Of a stretch of DNA of 64,000 nt, positions 44,295 to 53,908 are shown piece after piece; within the stretch, counting starts at the first letter, position 1; every line of letters starts with the position of its first letter. This DNA is from Nitrospira lenta (GTDB lineage Bacteria > Nitrospirota > Nitrospiria > Nitrospirales > Nitrospiraceae), in NCBI RefSeq assembly GCF_900403705.1, contig NZ_OUNR01000020.1:1-64000 (forward strand). Direction: 5' to 3'. The position numbers and the translations under genes were made by a program. The notes under the pieces were generated by a model. It saw nothing but the letters and a program-made list of their open reading frames with translations, was not told the DNA's origin and did no database searches.

Positions 44295-44821
44295 ACGATA
44301 CCCTTTTCCATTCTGTCGGACGTGTCCGATAGGCGCAGCGGCAACCGATGGCTCTGGTTCAGCAACCCGCTAGCCCCCTCTGTGGCGCCGCTCAGCAGCC
44401 ACTTCGAATGAAGCCCTACCGCTACTCCTTCGCCATAGAGGATAAGGCCCACGTACCAACTCCGCTCTTCACTGCGAAATTGACCTGGCAACGGCAACAC
44501 ACGCGTCCGTTCGACTTCGTGCAGACCATATACTCGATCCACCCGAATGCAGGCATGAATCCCGGCTTGGGCCACCAAGACCGTGCGTGTCTCCGCCCCA
44601 TTGTCAACGTGCGCAAGCCCGAGCCGCCCCCTAAGATCCAGCGAGGGATACTCCTGACCATGAACCGTAAGGATGTCGCTGGAGCCGCACTCTTCCATCG
44701 TCAACAAGCCTTGCACCAATTCAGCGAACAGGGCAAATTGCTGGCCGGCTATTCCTACAATCAAAAAACGCTCGATCGGCACATGAACAGCCGATGCAAC
44801 CCCATGGCCTCGCAAACTCAT
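44288..44821 (-). CDS. CheW-like coupling protein with extra tail
   Basis: 177 residues. CheW-like core RFLIVGIAGQQFALFAELVQGLLTM, YPSLDLRGRLGL and VLVAQAGIHACIRVDRVYGLHEVERT. After about residue 140 a tail of unknown fold follows (HRLPLRLSDTSDRMEKG). Lies 58 bp after cheA. Together with 43845-44294 it forms a pair of non-identical CheW genes. Confidence 0.75.
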   Translation of the reverse strand: MSLRGHGVASAVHVPIERFLIVGIAGQQFALFAELVQGLLTMEECGSSDILTVHGQEYPSLDLRGRLGLAHVDNGAETRTVLVAQAGIHACIRVDRVYGLHEVERTRVLPLPGQFRSEERSWYVGLILYGEGVAVGLHSKWLLSGATEGASGLLNQSHRLPLRLSDTSDRMEKGIVC

Positions 44822-44879
44822 ACCTGCGCCTCATCGATCATGGCCCCTCGGTTCCGCATGCCGCCCCATACCGACCACA

Positions 44880-47800
44880 TTACTTCCGGGCACCTGATAC
44901 CTGTCCAACCCATCGTTCCACTTCTTGCAGCAATGCGCGCTCTTCCACCGGCTTGGCAATATACGAACTGGCCCCGATACTGAGCGCCATCTGACGATGC
45001 TTGTCCCCCGCCCGCGTGGTCATTACGACAACTGGGGTCTGCTGCGTTTGCGGCCTGCTCCGCAAAGCTTGGATGACTTCCAGTCCGTTCAACTTCGGCA
45101 TTTCCAGGTCGGTAAAAATCAGCTTATAGGTCTGCGCCGACGCCTTTCGCAATCCATCTTCGCCATCCACCGCGGTGTCGACTTGATACCCTGCATTTTC
45201 CAGCATGCGACCGACAAATTTCCGAATGCTCAACGAGTCGTCGATCAAGAGAATTGACGCCCTTGCAGCCCCTTGCGCATCCATACCATGGTCCGAATCC
45301 TGATGAGACATCACAGCCGTGTCCGGGGCCGCCAACATCGCAGTGGACTCACGAGACTCCCGCGCGAACAGGCGTCCCGTATCCACCACGAGCACTACAT
45401 GTCCCTCAGGATCGATGGTAGCCCCGCCAAAACAGGACCGCTCCATCGAGCGTAATGTACCCAATGATTTAATCACGATTTCTTGACGCCCCAACAACTC
45501 GTCGACCGCTAATCCGATCGGCCCAGAGACCGTGCGTACCACAACCACCGGCATGGAGATATCGACCGTCCCGCTTTCGCGCCTGAGCAGATGGCGCAGC
45601 GAATAGAGATCAATCGCCTCTTCGCCCATCTGCAAAATCGCCCGCTCCCCCATGTGCTGCAACGAGCTCACCGTCGGCATCGTCACCTCGCGCACATTGG
45701 GCAATGGAATCGCGTACCGTTCTGATCCCACTCGCACCATCAAGGCCGTGGCAATAAGCAGGGTCAGCGGCAAATCCAACGTAAACTTGGTGCCCACGCC
45801 GGGAAGCGACTCCACATCGATATGACCGTTCATGCCCTCAATCACGCGCTTGACGACATCGAGCCCGACACCTCTTCCGGCCTGATCCCCCACCTTCTCC
45901 GCCGTCGAAAATCCGGGGGCAAAAATATACTTTAAGACTTCGGCATCCGGCATTGTCTGAATCTGCTCTGGCCGAGCCAGCCCGAGATTGACGACCTTTG
46001 TCCGGATCCGTTTGAGATCGAGACCTGCCCCGTCATCTTCCACTTCGATGATGATCGAGTTGCCTCGATGCGCGGCGTGCAAGTAGACCGTGCCGACCGC
46101 GGGTTTCCCTTTTGCCACTCGAGCCCCGGCGGGTTCAATGCCGTGATACACGGCATTCCGCACAAGATGGACCAACGGATCCACCAGCCGTTCCACGACC
46201 CCAGTATCCACTTCCGTATGCTCACCGGAGGTCACCAACGACACTTCCTTCCCCGAGGCCCTGGCAATCTCCCGGATGGCTCGGCGGAACCGTGTAAACG
46301 GAGTCCCGATCGGAACCATGCGGGCCCGCGCGATTTCATCCCGCATACCCAGGGTCAGCTGCTGCAAGTGGCTCATATCATCGTGCGACCGGCGAATAGA
46401 TCCGCTGAGCTGCGACATCGATTCAGTAATATCGGCCGTCACCTCGCTGATACGTCTCGCCAAAATATTGAAATCATCATACTTATCGAACTCCAGGCTG
46501 CCGAAATCACGCAGCCCAGACGCACCGACGGTTGCCGCCTCCGTGGAAGTCACAGGGGCGGACGGAAAGGTGAAGGTGTGTTTCTCTTCAAACGATTGCA
46601 CGGCATCGACCAACCTAGACTTGCAAGCCAAGACTTGTTGCGACAGTTGCTCCAACACACGGAGGCGCTGTTCCAAGCGACCTCGCCCAATGACCAATTC
46701 ACCGACCAGATTGAGCAATCGTTCCAATCGCTCTCGGCTGACTCGAATGACTTCTCGCTCTTCTGTGGGCCGGCCGTCGGCGGACTTGGATTGCGCCGCT
46801 TCGTCCGTGGATCCAGCCGTCGATTGCGGAGGAAGGAGCGGAACTTCGGCCGCGCCGACCGCATCCACACTTGAGACACCGCCACCATGCAGCAATTTCA
46901 GGTCGGCAAGTGCGGCGGCAAATCGTTGCTGAGTCGTCACCAGGGCCGCGGAGTCACGCCGCATGAGCACACGCACAACATCGACGGATCGGAGCAATAA
47001 GTCTGTCTGACCTGGCTGTACAGCCAAGTGCCCGTCACGCACAGCCCCCATAAAATCTTCAATGTGGTGAACCAAATCGCCGATAGCTTGAAACCCGACG
47101 GTATACGCAGACCCCTTGAGCGTATGAGCCGTTCGGAATAATTGATTGATCAACTCGTTGTCATGAATATTCTTGTCTAGCCGCAGGAGATTGGCCTCAA
47201 GCGTCTCCAAATACTCCTGGGCTTCCGGGGCAAAATACGACAGCACCTCGGGATCCAATTGCGGAATCAAATACTCCGCCGATAACACAGGGCTCGCTGC
47301 CACATCGTCATTGACTGCTGGTGCAACCGAAGGTTGGCTCTCTGTATGGACAACAGGAGTTGATGACACGGCGGCCACGATGGCTCCACCATCCCGTATC
47401 TGCTTCAGGAAACCAATCACTGCAGGCACATCATGCTGCAATTGCGGCACAGAGGACGAATCTCGCCGCAGGGCAAGCCGAATAATGCCGACCGCCCGAG
47501 TCAGTCCCTCGAAAAGGGCATCGCTCAGCTCAACCCGGCGCTCACGAACCTTGCCCATACAGTCTTCCATGGGATAGGCAATATCACCAATGACGGTAAA
47601 GCCGACCGTATAGCCTGAACCCTTCAGCGTATGGGCCGTTCTAAAAAGCCGGTGGATCGCATCGTCGTCGTTCGGGTGGGCCTGCAAGCTCCGAATCAAA
47701 CTATCAATCGTGTCCAGATACTCCAACGCCTCGGGGACGAAGTACGACAGCACGTCCGCATCCACATTTGGCACCAGATAATCCGGGCTCAATTGCGCGC

Positions 47801-48251
47801 CATCTACGGCACCCAAGGTGCCGTTGTCGTTGATAGCGGCCGTCTGACCGGTGGATTCAGCGGGGAGAAACCCATTGGACACGGCGAGGCAACGATCGAT
47901 CGTCACCTGATCTTCCCCTCCACCTTGTCCGATCACATCGAGCTGAAGCTGGACACCCTGCACAATTTCACGCATCGCCCCGACGGCGCGAGGCCAATCC
48001 GCCTCTGAAATCATGTGCCCCTGTTCGCACAACGACTCCAACCGTTCGCTCAACTGTGCGATGCCGGCAAATCCATAGAGCGCCGCAGCCCCTCGAATCC
48101 GGTGGGCCACAATAAACTGCTCGTGCAACTGTTGAGGACTTGGAACGGCCCCATCGGCTGGATGCACAGCGCGTTTGAGCTCGGCCATGCCATCGACAGC
48201 TTCAGCCACAAAAATGGCCAGCAGACTGTCTGGATCGAATTCTGCACTCAT
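44880..48251 (-). CDS. cheA: Hybrid CheA histidine kinase with three Hpt domains and a receiver (ChpA-like)
   Basis: 1123 residues. Hpt domains centre on His50 (AHRIRGAAALYG), His207 (AHTLKGSGYTVGF) and His376 (AHTLKGSAYTVGF). A dimerisation domain begins near 500. The catalytic domain has an N box LVRNAVYHGIE (697-706), G1 DDGAGLD (739-745) and G2 GRGVGLDVV (792-800). A CheW-like domain follows (830-960) and a C-terminal receiver with Asp1048 (FTDLEMPKLNG) ends the chain. Multi-Hpt CheA with a receiver is typical of the type IV pilus chemosensory class (ChpA). It phosphorylates its own Hpts and then the receivers encoded nearby. Confidence 0.95.
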   Translation of the reverse strand: MSAEFDPDSLLAIFVAEAVDGMAELKRAVHPADGAVPSPQQLHEQFIVAHRIRGAAALYGFAGIAQLSERLESLCEQGHMISEADWPRAVGAMREIVQGVQLQLDVIGQGGGEDQVTIDRCLAVSNGFLPAESTGQTAAINDNGTLGAVDGAQLSPDYLVPNVDADVLSYFVPEALEYLDTIDSLIRSLQAHPNDDDAIHRLFRTAHTLKGSGYTVGFTVIGDIAYPMEDCMGKVRERRVELSDALFEGLTRAVGIIRLALRRDSSSVPQLQHDVPAVIGFLKQIRDGGAIVAAVSSTPVVHTESQPSVAPAVNDDVAASPVLSAEYLIPQLDPEVLSYFAPEAQEYLETLEANLLRLDKNIHDNELINQLFRTAHTLKGSAYTVGFQAIGDLVHHIEDFMGAVRDGHLAVQPGQTDLLLRSVDVVRVLMRRDSAALVTTQQRFAAALADLKLLHGGGVSSVDAVGAAEVPLLPPQSTAGSTDEAAQSKSADGRPTEEREVIRVSRERLERLLNLVGELVIGRGRLEQRLRVLEQLSQQVLACKSRLVDAVQSFEEKHTFTFPSAPVTSTEAATVGASGLRDFGSLEFDKYDDFNILARRISEVTADITESMSQLSGSIRRSHDDMSHLQQLTLGMRDEIARARMVPIGTPFTRFRRAIREIARASGKEVSLVTSGEHTEVDTGVVERLVDPLVHLVRNAVYHGIEPAGARVAKGKPAVGTVYLHAAHRGNSIIIEVEDDGAGLDLKRIRTKVVNLGLARPEQIQTMPDAEVLKYIFAPGFSTAEKVGDQAGRGVGLDVVKRVIEGMNGHIDVESLPGVGTKFTLDLPLTLLIATALMVRVGSERYAIPLPNVREVTMPTVSSLQHMGERAILQMGEEAIDLYSLRHLLRRESGTVDISMPVVVVRTVSGPIGLAVDELLGRQEIVIKSLGTLRSMERSCFGGATIDPEGHVVLVVDTGRLFARESRESTAMLAAPDTAVMSHQDSDHGMDAQGAARASILLIDDSLSIRKFVGRMLENAGYQVDTAVDGEDGLRKASAQTYKLIFTDLEMPKLNGLEVIQALRSRPQTQQTPVVVMTTRAGDKHRQMALSIGASSYIAKPVEERALLQEVERWVGQVSGARK

Positions 48252-48301
48252 CCTGGTCCCTTCTCACCCGGAGGATGACTGGCATCCTCCGGACACGCTC
48301 A

Positions 48302-50188
48302 TCACACCAGTTTGAATTGCGACACAGAAGCCGTCAGCGTTTCAGCGAGCTTCGCCATATCTTCTACGGTGACACGGGCGGAATCCGTAGCTTTCTGCGT
48401 GGCCACCGCGCCGCCGGTGAAGTCCTTAATCGAGCGTCCCACCTTATCGGTCGAAGCCGTCTGCTCAACCGCAGACGATGCGATGCTCTGCGCCAGCTCA
48501 GATGAGCGCTGGGCGATTGTAGAAATTTCTTTGAACACATCACCCGTGCGTAACGCTGACGCCGAGCCCGCTTCCACCGCCTGGGTTTCATGTTCCATCG
48601 CGACCACCGCGTCCTGCGTTTCACTTTGAATCACTTTCACGAGGTCCGCGATTTCTCGCGTCGCCTGCGTGGAGCTTTCCGCGAGTTTTCTCACCTGATC
48701 GGCGACGACCGCGAAACGGGCGCCCGCCTCTCCGGCACCGGCGGCCTCGATGGCCGCGTTCAACGCCAGCAAGTTGGTCTGATTGGCAATATCTCGAATC
48801 GTCGACACGATCTGTGAAATTTCCAAAGACCGATCACCAAGCGCTTTTACCTGCTTCGACATGCGTTGCACCGCCGCGCGGATACTCTGCATATCTTGCA
48901 CGGTTTCTTGGACCGCCACACGACCGCGCTCGGTCGCTTGCAACACTTGGCGAGCGGATTCAGAAGACGCACCGGCTGTTTCAGCCACCTCGCGCATCGA
49001 TGCCGCTAACTGTTCGACCGCGCCCAGCGTCTTGACGGACTCATCGGCTTGATGCTTGGCCGTGCCAGACATCTGACCGGCGTTGTCTCTCAGTGTCCCA
49101 GCCGACTTGTTGACGCGTTCTGCCGCTTCACGGACTTGCCGCATCAGCTGGGCGAACCGCTGAATCATGAGGTTGAATCCGTCGGCCAAGTTTCCGAACA
49201 TATCCGCGGTGACCTCGCCGCGCTTCGTCAAGTCTCCTTTACCGACATCAGACACCAAGACGAGAAATTGCATTAAGCGCTTTTGCATCACGTCCCGCTC
49301 TTCCTCGGTGGACACAAGGGCCGTAATACGATCCAACATCGAGTTGAACGCTTTCGCCATGTGACCCACCTCGTCATCGCTCTCGAGCTTCGCGCGAGCC
49401 TGAAGGTTGCCCGCCGCGGCTTGCTCGGCGACATCGGCCACATGCACAATGTTCCGCGCAATATACCGAGCCAAATAGTAGCCGATGGCGCCTCCGAAAA
49501 TGAGCGCGAAGAGCCCTCCGAACAGCACCCAATTCGTACTCCGCGTCGCTTCGGCCTGCCCGCTCTCGTTCAACTCTTTGGCCAATTCCCGAATCGTGGT
49601 CAATAATTCTCGGACACGCAACGTGGCGGTGTTGTACTTATTCGCGACTTCGACTGAGAGCGCCAAGTTACCCAAATCTCGCATGCTCTGCTTCTGCTCT
49701 TCGGAGAGCGACGGCGAATAACTATCCGCGAACGCGCTGACGGCACCGTCCGTCGACACAAAATATTCGGCCAGCGCAGTTTTCAACGCAGCAATATCCC
49801 TGGCCTCGTTTCGCCCCGTTCCTGATTCGCGCGATTCCAATCCCTGGTACGCCTGCAGGGGTTCCAATGTCTGTTTCTTGAGGCCCGCCAGCGGAGCAAT
49901 GGCATCGTCAAAGTCGCTTTTCCGCGACTGGCGACCGGCATTCAGCAGCGCGTCGTGGTACAGACCGAGGTTCGTACTGCTGACGCCGGTGTTGGACAGC
50001 GCGACCGTTGACCCGTCATAAATATTCTGCAACTCAGTTTTCAGCCGGCTCAATCCGATAAGACCCACGAGGCCGACCATGATCATGATGACGCCGACGG
50101 CGGAAAATCCGAGAATCAGCTTCGGCAGTGTTTTAAGATTATTGAACCACGTCTGAATCGTCCACGCTGACTTGCTGTGCCTCGCCAT
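48302..50188 (-). CDS. Methyl-accepting chemotaxis protein
   Basis: 628 residues from [12 protein letters not shown], with GGAGGAGG upstream. Two membrane helices (about 23-45 and 220-242) enclose a periplasmic sensor of four-helix-bundle style (residues 46-215). HAMP-like segments follow ([21 protein letters not shown]), and the cytoplasmic signalling domain contains the hairpin tip [25 protein letters not shown]. The canonical tip E.AR is changed to E.AG. Ligand unknown. Cotranscribed with cheA, 50 bp upstream. Confidence 0.93.
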   Translation of the reverse strand: MARHSKSAWTIQTWFNNLKTLPKLILGFSAVGVIMIMVGLVGLIGLSRLKTELQNIYDGSTVALSNTGVSSTNLGLYHDALLNAGRQSRKSDFDDAIAPLAGLKKQTLEPLQAYQGLESRESGTGRNEARDIAALKTALAEYFVSTDGAVSAFADSYSPSLSEEQKQSMRDLGNLALSVEVANKYNTATLRVRELLTTIRELAKELNESGQAEATRSTNWVLFGGLFALIFGGAIGYYLARYIARNIVHVADVAEQAAAGNLQARAKLESDDEVGHMAKAFNSMLDRITALVSTEEERDVMQKRLMQFLVLVSDVGKGDLTKRGEVTADMFGNLADGFNLMIQRFAQLMRQVREAAERVNKSAGTLRDNAGQMSGTAKHQADESVKTLGAVEQLAASMREVAETAGASSESARQVLQATERGRVAVQETVQDMQSIRAAVQRMSKQVKALGDRSLEISQIVSTIRDIANQTNLLALNAAIEAAGAGEAGARFAVVADQVRKLAESSTQATREIADLVKVIQSETQDAVVAMEHETQAVEAGSASALRTGDVFKEISTIAQRSSELAQSIASSAVEQTASTDKVGRSIKDFTGGAVATQKATDSARVTVEDMAKLAETLTASVSQFKLV

Positions 50189-50293
50189 AACATCCTCCTC
50201 CAAACCCATAGGATAATCGGTTTCTATCGTCGCCGCGCCGTTGCCCTGAGCGGCCGTCAGCCAACTCAGCGGACAGCGTCACGTGTCGGCCAT

Positions 50294-50791
50294 CTAGTTC
50301 AACACCCCTTCCACGCAAGCCAAGAGTTTCTGCACATCCATCATGCCGCTCATGCGCTCTTCAATCTTGGCCAGCCCGGAAAGGAATGGCCGTGACTCCG
50401 ACAGTCCTCGCGACGTGGCGGTCAACAGATCGTCGGGATGGATCGTGCGGATCTCCGGCACCGCGTCGATCAGAATGCCGACCTGCTGCTGACCATGACG
50501 CACGACCACCACAAACGGCAGTGACGCGGCCGACGACATCCCGAGCGACGGACGTAAGTCCGCCAGTGGCATAACCGTTCCGCGAAGATTCGCTACTCCC
50601 ACTAAGATCGACGGCATCCCAGGAACCGGCGTCACGGTTTCCAGCTCAAAGACTTCCCGAACGTGACGAAGATCGATTGCAAACAGTTCTCCTCCGAGAG
50701 TCACGAGGCAGATACGCGACGGAACGGGTGGTTTGGCCCCTGCGGCCAGGACAACCCCGACGGATTGGGATGGACTGAGAGCTAGTTCCAT
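50294..50791 (-). CDS. CheW coupling protein
   Basis: 165 residues with the full CheW fold: CLVTLGGELFAIDLRHVREVFELE, VTPVPGMPSILVGVANLRGTVMPLADL and VGILIDAVPEIRTI. This is the most canonical of the three CheW proteins and probably joins the MCP to CheA. A Pro-rich N-terminal extension of about 25 residues is unusual. Confidence 0.92.
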   Translation of the reverse strand: MELALSPSQSVGVVLAAGAKPPVPSRICLVTLGGELFAIDLRHVREVFELETVTPVPGMPSILVGVANLRGTVMPLADLRPSLGMSSAASLPFVVVVRHGQQQVGILIDAVPEIRTIHPDDLLTATSRGLSESRPFLSGLAKIEERMSGMMDVQKLLACVEGVLN

Positions 50792-50831
50792 GATCTCCCT
50801 TCAACCACCAGGTTCGATCTCTGATAGAAGC

Positions 50832-51194
50832 CTAGTTCAACGCGCGCTTCACGGCCGCCAAGAGATCTTCGGCTTTAAACGGCTTGACCACATACCCATT
50901 CGCGCCCTGCTGTTGTCCCCAAAACTTGTCGCTTTCCTGCCCCTTGGAGGTGCAGAGCACGACGGGAATGTTTTTAAAACGCTCATCGCCTTTCAGATCG
51001 CGGCAGGCCTGAAATCCGTTCCGTCCCGGCATAACCACATCCATCACAATGAGATCGGGCTTTTCGGAGACGATCTTCTCTTCCAGCTTGTCCGTATTCG
51101 GGAATGACACCACGGTGTGGCTGGCCGCCTTGAGATACCCTTCGATCATCTGCAACTCAGCGTATGAATCATCGACGACTACGATCTTGCTCAT
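50832..51194 (-). CDS. PilH/CheY-like response regulator
   Basis: 120 residues, a stand-alone receiver domain. Acidic pocket Asp8-Asp9, phospho-acceptor Asp52 in LIVMDVVMPGRNGFQACRDLK, and the switch Lys in GYVVKPFKAEDLL. The WGQQQGANGYVVKPF segment resembles PilH-type regulators of twitching motility. Preceded by GGAGG. Second gene of the operon. Confidence 0.92.
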   Translation of the reverse strand: MSKIVVVDDSYAELQMIEGYLKAASHTVVSFPNTDKLEEKIVSEKPDLIVMDVVMPGRNGFQACRDLKGDERFKNIPVVLCTSKGQESDKFWGQQQGANGYVVKPFKAEDLLAAVKRALN

Positions 51195-51233
51195 AATGCT
51201 CGTCCTCCAGCTCGCATAGTTGAATCGCGCCCC

Positions 51234-51968
51234 TTATCGCATCGGCACAACGACGCTGATTGCGCCGGCCAAGTCTCCCTCTTTCCATCCCTCTTTTTTC
51301 GTTCCGGTAATATCCCGTTCCCCTTTCGGTCCCCCATGGCAGGTCAGGCACGTCGGACCGGCATATTCAGGATCCATCACACGCATGACCGGCTTTCCCC
51401 CGACCATCGTCGCTTTGGCATATTGCTGTCCCTTCGGATGGCGTGAATCGGCGAACATGCGCAACACTTCCGATTCGAAATCATCCGGCTTGTTGCCAGG
51501 GAAGCGATAATCCGTTCCCGTCAGCTTCAAGCGAATGCCGGTCTTCTTGTAGAATTTCTCTCCGGACTTGCGCGCAAAGACAGCCGGAATGAATCCTTTG
51601 AAGGCGACACCCTGTTTATTGATGACCGGCTGTCCCTCCAACACCACCTCACGCTCCGCTTCGAGCAACGCCAGGAGCACACCGTTTTGCGGAGCTCCAT
51701 TGGGACGGCTCAGATCGACACGTGTCTTCGCTTTGAATTTCTCAATGACCTGATGCGCCATGAATTCGTCGGTAAATCCTTTATTGCCTTTGCTGGGATC
51801 GTTAATCAGCGCCTGATGTTCCGAGACCACCGCGCGGCCTGATTTCAGCAATGCAATCAACAGCTCTGCCGTCTCGCTCTCATCGCCTGCGCGAGCAAAC
51901 GATGCCCCTCCCATCACCATCGCACAGACGACCGCACTAACAATGAGTGATGTGAACCGTGCTTTCAT
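51234..51968 (-). CDS. Secreted haem protein with Tll0287/DUF3365 domain
   Basis: 244 residues with a signal peptide (to about residue 27, ARA). One c-type haem motif CLTCH (207-211) lies near the C terminus in CLTCHGGPKGERDITG, followed by EGDLAGAISVVVPM, the end of the DUF3365 pattern. Such domains often serve as the sensor part of histidine kinases or MCPs; here it is a separate protein leading the chemosensory operon. GGAGGAGG precedes the ATG. Confidence 0.88.
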   Translation of the reverse strand: MKARFTSLIVSAVVCAMVMGGASFARAGDESETAELLIALLKSGRAVVSEHQALINDPSKGNKGFTDEFMAHQVIEKFKAKTRVDLSRPNGAPQNGVLLALLEAEREVVLEGQPVINKQGVAFKGFIPAVFARKSGEKFYKKTGIRLKLTGTDYRFPGNKPDDFESEVLRMFADSRHPKGQQYAKATMVGGKPVMRVMDPEYAGPTCLTCHGGPKGERDITGTKKEGWKEGDLAGAISVVVPMR

Positions 51969-52369
51969 AGGATCCCCTCCTCCTTCAAGGCTGGCGCGTC
52001 TGGTGATTCACGCCCAAGTGTAGTCGCTTGCTCTCCATTCGCAAGAAATCGATGAAAATCGACACCTTCTTCAGCCACTGCGAGTGCGCACAGGTCGAAC
52101 GACACGGATGTGTGAGGACGGCAACTGAGAACAACAACAAAGGAATGGCAACTACTGTGCCGGGATGAGCGAGAGACGATCGAAAAACCCGCGTGAGAGA
52201 AGAATGTGGTCAAATGCTGCCATATCTGCACGAATTGTGAGTGACGCAGGCAGAAGGATACCCTCGCCGCACATTGCTGAAACCCGTGCACGGTTGTGCA
52301 TTACATGACAATTCTTGCTACGGCATGAGCAGGAAGACCGCAGATAGACAGAGCAACAAGGAGTGGATG
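51969..52369. other. 401-bp intergenic stretch
   Basis: Between the haem protein gene and cobQ. No credible gene. It holds the sigma54-like promoter and a 5' leader of about 170 bases for the chemosensory operon. Confidence 0.5.
52148..52161 (-). promoter_or_regulatory. Sigma54-like promoter upstream of the chemosensory operon
   Basis: On the minus strand GGCACAGTAGTTGC has GG and GC separated by exactly 10 bases, as in the -24/-12 class (TGGCAC-N5-TTGC). It faces the haem-protein gene 180 bases away. A sigma54 activator is not encoded in the window. Single match, so it could be chance. Confidence 0.4.
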
Positions 52370-53908
52370 TTAGAGGCGGGGTAAGACTGCCTTAATAAAC
52401 GGCGTGACCTTGAGATGCAGCTGCAGGTGGTCCGCCCACGCATCGAGCTGACTGCCGAGCGACTGAGAGATATCCCGCGAGACTGCATCCGCCAAAGGCA
52501 CGAGCGACTTTCGACCACGGATTCGGTTAATCCATGCCCGCCTGAACTCTGGAAGGTCGAATACGCCGTGAACGTAGGTTCCCCAAATCAAGCCGGTTCC
52601 GTTCACCGCTCCATCGAAACGTTCCACTTCTCTACCCTCCAGCTGCCCACCCCCAAGACTGAGCGGACGCACACGAAAACAGGGGCGCCGATCCCGTCCT
52701 GTCGTCTGCCCCATATGGATAAAGTACCCTCGAACAGTCAGACATCTTTCCGGTTCTAGTTGAAGAAACTCGGCCTCAACCAATTGTGTGATCTTGGTCT
52801 TTGCAAGTGTCGTGGCTACATCCAATAACCCTAGTCCCTCAACCTCGCCTCCTGCTTCCACCCCAGCAGGATCCGCAATGCTCCGTCCCAGCATCTGATA
52901 CCCGCCACAAATGCCAATCACCTCGGCTCCCTCACTCGCATGACGACTCATCGCCTCTGCCATCCCGGATTGACGGACATACGCGAGATCTTCAATCGTG
53001 TTCTTACTCCCTGGAATCACAATCACATCTGCGCCATCGAGATCTGCCGGCACTGTCGCATAGCGAACGACCACATCAGGCTCTGCCATCAGTGGATTGA
53101 AATCGGTAAAGTTGCTCATACGCGGCAGCAAAACCACCGCAATATTGACTCGATCCTTGGCGAACACCGCATGGCGATGGCGCTCGACGTCAACGGCATC
53201 CTCCTGATCCAGCATCAGGCCCCGCAGCATAGGGACGACCCCGAGAACGGGAAGACCGGTCCGTTGTTCGATAAATTTCACGCCATCGTCAAATAGCGTC
53301 GCATCGCCGCGGAACTTGTTGATGATGATGCCGATCACCCGCGCGCGCTCATGGGGCGCCAACAAGTCCAGCGTGCCAATCACTTGTGCAAATACGCCGC
53401 CGCGATCGATGTCCGCCACCAGAACAACTCGCGCATCCGCCAGTTCAACGGCCGACCAATTCGCCAGATCACGATCGCGCAAATTCATTTCAGCCGCGCT
53501 TCCGGCGCCCTCAAGGACGATTACCTCATATCGACCAGCTAGTCGCTCGTAACTCTCTCGCACACGCTCGGCCAGTTCCGCTCGCCGCTCAAAATAGGTT
53601 CGAGCTTCAGCCTTGCCCCACACCTGCCCCTGCACGACAATCTGCGCACTGCGATCCGATTCCGGCTTCATCAGAATCGGGTTCATGTCTGCGTCAGGTT
53701 CAAGCCCGCAGGCCTGCGCTTGCAACGCCTGAGCACGACCGATTTCTTTCCCGTCCGGCGTCACGAACGAATTATTTGACATGTTCTGCGCTTTGAATGG
53801 AGCTACCTTGATGCCGGCTCGGTGAAAGAGCCGGCATAACCCGGCCGTGATCAGACTCTTTCCGACATCCGATCCCGTTCCAAGCACCGCAAGTGCGCGG
53901 GCTTTCAT
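52370..53908 (-). CDS. cobQ: Cobyric acid synthase CobQ
   Basis: Glutamine-dependent amidation of corrin carboxylates b, d, e and g. 512 residues from the ATG that overlaps the cbiZ stop (ATGA). N-terminal ATP-binding half: GTGSDVGKSLITAGLCRLF (P-loop, residues 8-26), KAQNMSNNSFVT. C-terminal class I glutaminase half: VIGICGGYQMLGRSI with the nucleophile Cys, and a late His near the C terminus. Last gene of the cobalamin run. Confidence 0.95.
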   Translation of the reverse strand: MKARALAVLGTGSDVGKSLITAGLCRLFHRAGIKVAPFKAQNMSNNSFVTPDGKEIGRAQALQAQACGLEPDADMNPILMKPESDRSAQIVVQGQVWGKAEARTYFERRAELAERVRESYERLAGRYEVIVLEGAGSAAEMNLRDRDLANWSAVELADARVVLVADIDRGGVFAQVIGTLDLLAPHERARVIGIIINKFRGDATLFDDGVKFIEQRTGLPVLGVVPMLRGLMLDQEDAVDVERHRHAVFAKDRVNIAVVLLPRMSNFTDFNPLMAEPDVVVRYATVPADLDGADVIVIPGSKNTIEDLAYVRQSGMAEAMSRHASEGAEVIGICGGYQMLGRSIADPAGVEAGGEVEGLGLLDVATTLAKTKITQLVEAEFLQLEPERCLTVRGYFIHMGQTTGRDRRPCFRVRPLSLGGGQLEGREVERFDGAVNGTGLIWGTYVHGVFDLPEFRRAWINRIRGRKSLVPLADAVSRDISQSLGSQLDAWADHLQLHLKVTPFIKAVLPRL

